NCBI GenBank assembly: GCA_947442905.1
Contig: CANEWV010000110.1
Coordinates: forward strand, 1-6,160
Reading direction: 5' to 3'
Origin: Chitinophagaceae bacterium
GTDB lineage: Bacteria > Bacteroidota > Bacteroidia > Chitinophagales > Chitinophagaceae
DNA: 6,160 nucleotides
Below, piece after piece: positions 1 to 4,484 of the stretch. Made by a program: the position numbers and the translations under genes. Below the pieces are notes generated by a model. It ran no database searches. It was not told the DNA's origin and worked only from the letters and a program-made list of their open reading frames with translations. Each line of letters starts with the position of its first letter. Positions within the stretch are counted from its first letter, which is position 1.

Positions 1-981
1 ATGCAACCGGTTTGGAGAGCCGATCGTCCACAAAAAGGGAGATACCGTGAGTTTTACCAATGCGACGCAGACGTAGTAGGTAGCAGCAGTTTATTAAATG
101 AATTAGAACTCACACATATCTATGCATCGGTATTTGAAAAATTAAAACTACCGGTAGAAATTAGAATCAATAGCCGAAAAATTTTAGTAGCATTATCCGC
201 ACTATGTGGTGGTGCAGACAAAATGATTGACATTACTGTTGCTATTGATAAGCTGGATAAAATTGGTATTGAAAAAGTAAAAGAAGAATTGAGTGGACGC
301 GGTCTTGACGCAAATCAAGTTGCTACCATCGAAAAATATTTACAAATTAGCGGCTCTAACACCGAAAAAATAAATCAGTTAACGGCGCTTATTGGCGAAA
401 TTCCAGAAGGTAAAGAAGGGCTACTTGAAATCAATACTTTACTTGAACATTTTACTGCTTTTCCGAATGTTAATTTGGTGGCCGATTTTACATTAGCAAG
501 AGGCCTTAATTATTACACAGGTATTATTTTTGAAGTAAAGGCTTTAGGTGTTAGTATGGGCAGCATTGGGGGTGGCGGACGCTACAACGATTTAACAGGA
601 CTCTTTGGTGTCAAGGATATCCCGGGTGTTGGTATTAGTTTTGGTGTAGACCGTATTTATGATGTACTAGAAGAATTAAATGCTTTTCCAGACACTATTC
701 AGAGCAGTACCAAAGTATTATTTTTTAATGCTGGCGCCGCCGAAACTGCGCGTGCATTTTTACTATTACAAGAACTTAGAAATAGAGGTATTGCTGCCGA
801 AATTTTTCATGAAAATGCAAAATTTGACAAGCAGTTTAAATACGCCGAAAAAAAGAATATTGGATACGTAGTAATTATTGGCGAAAATGAATTGGCTGCA
901 GGTACCTGTGTTGTTAAAAATCTAACAACAGGTACGCAAGAAACCATCGCTAATGAAGCGCTACTTACCTATTTATTTTAA
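1..981 (+). CDS. hisS: Histidyl-tRNA synthetase, 5'-truncated by window edge
   Basis: This is class II histidyl-tRNA synthetase, a cytoplasmic enzyme that activates histidine with ATP and loads it onto tRNA-His. The window shows 326 residues of a family usually about 420-460 long, so roughly the first 100-130 residues, including motif 1, lie upstream. The ATG at position 1 reads as an internal Met, because the protein starts inside motif 2 (WRADRP followed by GRYREFYQCD, residues 5-22). Downstream are the histidine-binding motif LARGLNYYTG (165-174), the glycine-rich GSIGGGGRYNDL (187-198) and motif 3, GVGISFGVDR (209-218). The anticodon-binding domain runs from about residue 238 to the end, starting at KVLFFNAG. 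No frameshift is seen and the reading frame ends in TAA at 979-981. Asn170 replaces the Asp of the E. coli-type RGLDYY motif; I believe this is normal in Bacteroidota. The next gene is convergent, 29 bp away, so hisS ends its transcription unit here. Identification is firm. Confidence 0.97.
   Translation: MQPVWRADRPQKGRYREFYQCDADVVGSSSLLNELELTHIYASVFEKLKLPVEIRINSRKILVALSALCGGADKMIDITVAIDKLDKIGIEKVKEELSGRGLDANQVATIEKYLQISGSNTEKINQLTALIGEIPEGKEGLLEINTLLEHFTAFPNVNLVADFTLARGLNYYTGIIFEVKALGVSMGSIGGGGRYNDLTGLFGVKDIPGVGISFGVDRIYDVLEELNAFPDTIQSSTKVLFFNAGAAETARAFLLLQELRNRGIAAEIFHENAKFDKQFKYAEKKNIGYVVIIGENELAAGTCVVKNLTTGTQETIANEALLTYLF
902..935. repeat. Bulged 13-bp inverted repeat in the hisS 3' end
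   Basis: The arms GTACCTG (902-908) plus TTGTTA (911-916) pair perfectly with TAACAA (923-928) plus CAGGTAC (929-935). This leaves a 2-nt TG bulge (909-910) and a 6-nt loop (917-922). The element lies inside the anticodon-binding domain coding region, 43 bp before the stop codon. No T-run follows on either strand, so it does not look like an intrinsic terminator. It could form a stable hairpin in the hisS mRNA or be chance; a function is not shown. Confidence 0.6.
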
Positions 982-989
982 GCGTGTTG

Positions 990-1012
990 TAATAAAATAA
1001 ATTGCGCCAATT
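990..1012 (-). terminator. Weak candidate terminator for the small secreted-protein gene
   Basis: Read on the minus strand, AATTG-GCG-CAATT (1012 to 1000) forms a 5-bp stem with a 3-nt loop that overlaps the stop codon of the 1011-1379 gene. It is followed at once by the T-rich tract TATTTTATTA (999 to 990). The stem is short and AT-rich, so this is a weak candidate. On the plus strand no T-run follows, so it does not explain how hisS transcription ends. Confidence 0.3.
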
Positions 1013-1379
1013 AACGCGTGAGGTAGTAAAATTTTTCATCTACAAAAGATACCGCTTCTACTTTTACGGCCTCTAACACCATACCACTTACACTAATGGT
1101 AAGCCCAATTACTTTTCTATTGCTGTCTCTTTTATATACAACTGGTGCCTGAAAATCAGCAATTAAAAACTGGTCTTCGCCTGTTTTTTGAAGTACAAAA
1201 GAACCCATCCCAGAAGTAGCAACAAGTGTGCCATTGTCTGCATTAATCACAACCTCCTGAACGGGGCTACCTTCGGCAAATTTAAACTTACCAGTAAACT
1301 GCGTAAGGGTAGTGTCTTGCGCTTGAATAGTTATAAAAACACCGAGTAATAATGTGCTGAATAAAAGGATCTTTTTCAT
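1011..1379 (-). CDS. Small secreted protein, DUF3471-like
   Basis: The 122-residue product starts with a clear signal peptide: KK at residues 2-3, a hydrophobic core at about 4-18, then ITIQA before Q21. The predicted signal peptidase I cut is A20|Q21, leaving Gln as the first mature residue, and export to the periplasm or beyond is expected. The mature part (about 100 residues) looks all-beta: QFTGKFKF, then GSPVQEVVI, LVATSGMGSFVLQKTGEDQF, VVYKRD and KVIGLTISVSG. This pattern of strands and turns resembles the DUF3471-type domain often found at the end of beta-lactamase-like proteins, here standing alone; that is a recalled resemblance, not a search result. No catalytic residues are evident, so the function is unknown. 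I chose the ATG at 1377-1379 over an in-frame TTG eight codons upstream because it puts MKK directly before the hydrophobic core and leaves a -7 promoter element 21 nt upstream. The gene is monocistronic, divergent from rlmN and convergent with hisS. Confidence 0.8.
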   Translation of the reverse strand: MKKILLFSTLLLGVFITIQAQDTTLTQFTGKFKFAEGSPVQEVVINADNGTLVATSGMGSFVLQKTGEDQFLIADFQAPVVYKRDSNRKVIGLTISVSGMVLEAVKVEAVSFVDEKFYYLTR

Positions 1380-1400
1380 GGGATTTTTTAAATGTGATTT

Positions 1401-1408
1401 CAAATATA
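1401..1408 (-). promoter_or_regulatory. Bacteroidota -7 promoter element for the secreted-protein gene
   Basis: On the minus strand, TATATTTG is a perfect match to TAnnTTTG, the -7 element of the Bacteroidota housekeeping sigma factor. It ends 21 nt before the ATG at 1379, which implies a short leader of about 15 nt. No well-spaced -33 TTG is visible: the nearest TTG is only 13 bp upstream of the element. The call rests on the -7 match and its position. Confidence 0.55.
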
Positions 1409-1470
1409 ACCATCCGACCTACAAATTGTGCTAACTGCTTAATTATTTTTGTGTTAATAGGCTACAAAAT

Positions 1471-1502
1471 GGGTAAAATCGGGCTTTTTAGGGCTTTAAA
1501 GG
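1471..1502 (+). repeat. 10-bp-phased GGG/AT-tract blocks over the rlmN promoter
   Basis: Three GGG triplets start exactly 10 bp apart at 1471, 1481 and 1491, and a GG follows at 1501. Each heads an AT-rich tract: GGGTAAAATC, GGGCTTTTTA and GGGCTTTAAA. The last two are near-identical direct repeats sharing GGGCTTT. The blocks sit directly upstream of the rlmN -7 element and cover the expected -33 region, which has no clear TTG. They may bend DNA, bind a regulator, or be a coincidence of composition. Confidence 0.4.
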
Positions 1503-1510
1503 TATCTTTG
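1503..1510 (+). promoter_or_regulatory. Bacteroidota -7 promoter element for the rlmN operon
   Basis: TATCTTTG is a perfect TAnnTTTG match and only 5 nt (CAGCT) separate it from the rlmN ATG. In this phylum transcription starts a few nucleotides after this element, which places the start at or next to the A of the ATG and suggests a leaderless mRNA. No consensus -33 TTG is found at the usual 17-23 bp spacing; phased GGG blocks occupy that stretch. Confidence 0.65.
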
Positions 1511-1515
1511 CAGCT

Positions 1516-2562
1516 ATGAACACGGATTTACCAAATATTAGGCATTTAAGCCTAGGCGAGCTAACGGAGTATTTTGAGGGGCTGGGCGAGAAAAAGTTTA
1601 GAATTCAACAGGTACACGAATGGCTTTGGCAAAAGCATGCGCACTCTTTTGATGACATGACCAACCTGAGCAAAGAGCTACGTGCCAAATTAAACGAAAC
1701 ATTTATTTTACCCGCTTTAACCATCGATAAAACACAGGTTAGCGAAGATGGTACTGTAAAATCTAGGTTTAAAACATTTGACAAGCATTTTATAGAAGGC
1801 GTTTTAATTCCTACTGAAGAAAGAAAAACAGCTTGCGTATCTTCTCAAATTGGTTGCAGTTTAAGTTGCAAGTTTTGTGCAACAGGCACCATGGACCGCA
1901 AAAGAAATTTAACCTACGATGAAATTTATGATCAGGTCGTATTACTCAACAAAGAAAGCGAACGAATTTTTCAAAAAAAATTAAGCAATATTGTTTTTAT
2001 GGGTATGGGTGAGCCCCTACTTAACTACGACAATGTGCTAAAAGCAGTTGAACGTATTTCTGCCGAAGACGGTTTATTTATGAGCCCGCGCAGAATTACT
2101 GTTTCTACAGCTGGTGTTTCTAAACAAATTAGAAAACTAGGTGATGATAAAGTGCGTTTTAAATTGGCCTTATCTTTACACGCTGCCAACGACAAAAAGA
2201 GAAATGAAATCATGCCTATCAACGAAACCAATAATATCAAGGTTTTGGTGGATGCCATGAATTATTTTTATAAGCAAACTGGAAACGAAATCACGTTCGA
2301 ATACATTTTATTTAAGAATTTTAATGATTCTCAAAAAGATGCAGAAGAACTGGTAAAATTATTCCGTCAAGTGCCTGCAGACCTTGTAAACATTATCGAA
2401 TACAACCCTATCGATTCGTTTCACATGACCAAGCCCGACGAACAAGGCATAGAAGATTTCATGAACTTTTTAGACTCAAACCGCGTTAACGCCCGCCTCA
2501 GAAAAAGCAGGGGTAAAGATATTGACGCGGCTTGTGGACAACTAGCCAATAAGGGTAAATAA
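1516..2562 (+). CDS. rlmN: Dual-specificity 23S rRNA (A2503-C2) / tRNA (A37-C2) methyltransferase RlmN
   Basis: RlmN is a cytoplasmic radical-SAM enzyme that makes 2-methyladenosine at 23S rRNA A2503, in the peptidyl-transferase/exit-tunnel region, and in E. coli also at A37 of some tRNAs. The 348-residue protein is of normal length. It carries the [4Fe-4S] radical-SAM cluster motif CSLSCKFC (C114, C118, C121). It also has both catalytic cysteines: C107 in ACVSSQ and the methyl-carrying C340 in DIDAACGQL. GMGEPLLNYDNV (163-174) is the SAM-binding GEP-type motif. The N-terminal part (about 1-95) contains the accessory region with FRIQQVHEWLW. C340 and the AACGQL ending favour RlmN over Cfr, and there is no resistance context. 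The ATG at 1516 is chosen because the family N-terminus fits and a -7 element lies 5 nt upstream, which would make the mRNA leaderless. It probably heads an operon with the two pseudouridine synthase genes downstream. Confidence 0.96.
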   Translation: MNTDLPNIRHLSLGELTEYFEGLGEKKFRIQQVHEWLWQKHAHSFDDMTNLSKELRAKLNETFILPALTIDKTQVSEDGTVKSRFKTFDKHFIEGVLIPTEERKTACVSSQIGCSLSCKFCATGTMDRKRNLTYDEIYDQVVLLNKESERIFQKKLSNIVFMGMGEPLLNYDNVLKAVERISAEDGLFMSPRRITVSTAGVSKQIRKLGDDKVRFKLALSLHAANDKKRNEIMPINETNNIKVLVDAMNYFYKQTGNEITFEYILFKNFNDSQKDAEELVKLFRQVPADLVNIIEYNPIDSFHMTKPDEQGIEDFMNFLDSNRVNARLRKSRGKDIDAACGQLANKGK

Positions 2563-2574
2563 TTACCAAACATC

Positions 2575-2588
2575 CTGTTGAAAAACAG
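2575..2588 (+). other. Small GAAA-tetraloop hairpin before the second gene of the operon
   Basis: CTGTT (2575-2579), GAAA (2580-2583) and AACAG (2584-2588) form a 5-bp stem capped by a GNRA-type tetraloop in the 38-bp rlmN to pseudouridine-synthase gap, 12 nt before the ATG at 2601. No T-run follows, so it is not a terminator. It could tune translation or mRNA processing, but a stem this short may be chance. Confidence 0.3.
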
Positions 2589-2600
2589 CAAAACAATTGT

Positions 2601-3737
2601 ATGCAAAAAAGAACTGACAACTTTAGCAAATTTGCTAATCAGAAAAAAGGGAGTGCGTTAAAAGAAGCCTTCCGACAAGAAAAGAAAAAAAATAAAATAG
2701 AAGCAAGAGCCGCTGGTGAAGAAATGCGCCAACGTAAAAAAGATAAAATGCGCGGGCTTGTAACAGAGCCACTAAAAAAATCGACAAAGCCAGGTGCGCG
2801 CAAAGGAGCCCCATCTGATAGAGACGAACGCGCACCACGAGCAGGTGCTGCAAGACCAAGTGAGTCTAGCACAAGACCTACTGGATCTGCAAGACCCATT
2901 ACCCCCGCTAAAACTTCACGTGGTAAAGAAGCGCAAGCTGCACCCGTTGCAGGTATGCCCGTTCCTATTGCGTTAAAAAACGCAGAGCAAATGCCGCTCA
3001 ATAAATTTATTGCACACGCAGGTGTATGTGGACGTCGAGAAGCAGCCGAACTTGTAAAAGGTGGTAAAGTAGTAGTGAATGGAGATAAAATATTTGAACC
3101 TGGTTTTAAAGTAGCCCCAACAGATAAAGTGCTCGTAAAAGGCAAGCAGGTGTATTTGCAAAAAAATGCTGTTTACATTTTACTCAATAAACCCAAAGAT
3201 TATATTACTACTGCAAATGATCCGGAAGGACGCAAAACAGTATTAGATATTATTAAGGGCGCTACCGCTGATAGGGTCTACCCTGTTGGCCGTTTAGACC
3301 GAAACACAACTGGTGTTTTGTTATTAACCAATGATGGAGAATTAGCGCAAAAATTAACGCACCCTTCTTTTGAAATTAAAAAAATATACGAGGTTACACT
3401 TGATAGACCTGTTGCTAAAAAAGACTTAGAAGCTGTGCTAGCTGGTGTTACACTAGAAGATGGATTTGTGGCAGCCGATGCTTGTGGCTATGCCAACGGG
3501 AAAGATAAAAACGTAATAGGTATTGAAATTCACAGTGGACGTAACAGAATTGTACGCCGCATATTTGAACATTTAGGCTATGACGTTCGTGGCCTAGACC
3601 GTGTTATGTTTGCCAACCTCACTAAAAAGAATGTAGACCGCGGCAAATACCGTTTCTTACAAGAAAAAGAAGTGCGCTTACTTAAGTTCATGAACAAGTC
3701 ATTTGTTCGTAAATCAAAAGAAGAAGAAGAAGCATAA
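2601..3737 (+). CDS. S4-domain rRNA pseudouridine synthase (RsuA/RluB/E/F family) with long basic N-terminal extension
   Basis: The enzyme converts a specific rRNA uridine to pseudouridine; RluB-type (23S U2605 in E. coli) is my best guess, but the target cannot be read from sequence alone. The 378 residues split into three parts. Residues 1-125 are a Lys/Arg/Ala/Pro-rich, apparently disordered extension; its first 50 residues are charged and possibly helical, and ARP/TRP/ARP recurs at 84-99. An S4 RNA-binding domain follows (about 131-183, from MPLNKFIAHAG through VVVNGDKI). The catalytic domain begins near YILLNKP; the catalytic Asp is D233 in GRLDRNTTG, followed by LLLTNDGELAQ and later GRNRIVRRIFEHLGY. 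The C-terminus is basic and ends in four Glu and Ala. RsuA/RluB/RluE/RluF relatives without an extension are about 230-300 residues. The ATG at 2601 gives the longest product and lies 38 bp after rlmN; because the extension is poorly conserved, a later start such as Met42 cannot be excluded. No Shine-Dalgarno or -7 element is seen, so cotranscription with rlmN is likely. Confidence 0.9.
   Translation: MQKRTDNFSKFANQKKGSALKEAFRQEKKKNKIEARAAGEEMRQRKKDKMRGLVTEPLKKSTKPGARKGAPSDRDERAPRAGAARPSESSTRPTGSARPITPAKTSRGKEAQAAPVAGMPVPIALKNAEQMPLNKFIAHAGVCGRREAAELVKGGKVVVNGDKIFEPGFKVAPTDKVLVKGKQVYLQKNAVYILLNKPKDYITTANDPEGRKTVLDIIKGATADRVYPVGRLDRNTTGVLLLTNDGELAQKLTHPSFEIKKIYEVTLDRPVAKKDLEAVLAGVTLEDGFVAADACGYANGKDKNVIGIEIHSGRNRIVRRIFEHLGYDVRGLDRVMFANLTKKNVDRGKYRFLQEKEVRLLKFMNKSFVRKSKEEEEA
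2623..2638. repeat. Perfect 16-bp palindrome just inside the second operon gene
   Basis: TTAGCAAATTTGCTAA reads identically on both strands. It begins 22 nt after the A of the ATG at 2601 and encodes part of the SKFAN segment. As RNA it could fold with a 6-bp stem and an AATT loop; as DNA it is symmetric like an operator. It lies in coding sequence of a low-constraint protein segment. The palindrome itself is certain; any role is not shown. Confidence 0.6.
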
Positions 3738-3771
3738 TTTTTACCTTATTTTATTTTAGAAAAATTCTACA

Positions 3772-4482
3772 ATGCGCTTATCTGTATTATTTGAAAACGA
3801 CGCATTTATTGTGATAGACAAACCTTCTGGATTATTAAGTATTCCGGATAGGTTTGGTATTGATATTTCTGTAAAAGAAATACTCAGACAACAGTTTGGC
3901 AATATTTTTACAGTACACCGCCTCGACAAAGACACCAGTGGTGTTATTGTGTTTGCAAAAACCGAAGAAGCGCACCAAGCATTATCTGTATTATTTGAAG
4001 GAAGAGATGTAGAAAAATTTTATGTTGGTCTAGTATTAGGTAATCCCGTAAATGATGAAGGAAGTGTAGATGCATCTATTATGGAGCATCCGGGAAAGAA
4101 TGGAAAAATGGTTACGCACGTAAAAGGTAAGCCTGCTTTAACGGATTATAAAGTAGTAGAAAGATTTAAAAAATACGCTTGGCTTTCATTACAAATTCAT
4201 ACGGGTAAAACGCACCAGATTCGTGTACATATGCAACATATTGGAAGCCCCATTGCTTGTGATCCACTATATGGCAACAACGAACCTGTTTTACTGTCTT
4301 CATTAAAAAAGAAATTTAAACTTTCGAAAGCAGAAGATGAAGAACGCCCTATTATGGGAAGACTAGCATTACATGCACATACATTAACCTTTACGTTAGG
4401 AAGCGAAACATTTAATTTTGAGGCGCCTGTTCCTAAAGATTTACGTGCACTACTTCAACAGCTTCGTAAATGGGATGCATAA
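3772..4482 (+). CDS. RluA-family pseudouridine synthase without S4 domain
   Basis: This 236-residue protein is a compact RluA-family pseudouridine synthase acting on rRNA and/or tRNA. The hallmark HRLDKDTSG holds the catalytic Asp (D52), and ENDAFIVIDKPSGL near the N-terminus is the usual opening strand. The second conserved block is TGKTHQIRVHM (144-154) followed by GSPIACDPLYG; Lys146 takes the place of the common Arg in GRTHQIRVH, a conservative change. LALHAHTLTF is the expected late motif. There is no N-terminal S4 domain, so it resembles RluA (23S U746 and tRNA U32) or TruC (tRNA U65) more than RluC or RluD; I cannot decide the substrate, so no symbol is given. The ATG follows the previous stop by 34 bp with no Shine-Dalgarno and no -7 element, which suggests it is the last gene of the rlmN operon. 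Its stop lies 2 bp from the convergent dinB stop. Confidence 0.93.
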   Translation: MRLSVLFENDAFIVIDKPSGLLSIPDRFGIDISVKEILRQQFGNIFTVHRLDKDTSGVIVFAKTEEAHQALSVLFEGRDVEKFYVGLVLGNPVNDEGSVDASIMEHPGKNGKMVTHVKGKPALTDYKVVERFKKYAWLSLQIHTGKTHQIRVHMQHIGSPIACDPLYGNNEPVLLSSLKKKFKLSKAEDEERPIMGRLALHAHTLTFTLGSETFNFEAPVPKDLRALLQQLRKWDA

Positions 4483-4484
4483 TA

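Noticed and set aside
1380..1403. Longer secreted-protein reading frame starting at a TTG (1401-1403)
   Set aside because: It would add eight residues (KSHLKNP region) in front of a textbook MKK signal peptide, and the TTG overlaps the -7 promoter element, so it would lie upstream of the predicted transcript start.
1516..2562. Possibility that the radical-SAM gene is a Cfr-type antibiotic resistance methyltransferase
   Set aside because: The protein has RlmN-like length and the DIDAACGQL ending, and it lies in a housekeeping operon without mobile-element or resistance context.
2639..3145. 168-codon minus-strand open frame opposite the pseudouridine synthase, plus other overlapping open frames here
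   Set aside because: They are antisense or out-of-frame shadows of the low-complexity basic extension and S4 region. The translation shows no recognisable family, and the sense frame carries a conserved enzyme.
3692..3708. 6-bp stem GAACAA / TTGTTC near the end of the S4-type synthase gene
   Set aside because: It is short, AT-rich and in coding sequence without a following T-run, so it is not a credible terminator.
3757..3769. TAGAA-AAA-TTCTA dyad just upstream of the RluA-family start codon
   Set aside because: A 5-bp AT-rich arm in AT-rich intergenic DNA is expected by chance, and no -7 element accompanies it.
4067..4078. 12-bp palindrome TAGATGCATCTA within the RluA-family gene
   Set aside because: One or two palindromes of this length are expected by chance in 6 kb; it is mid-gene with no supporting context.
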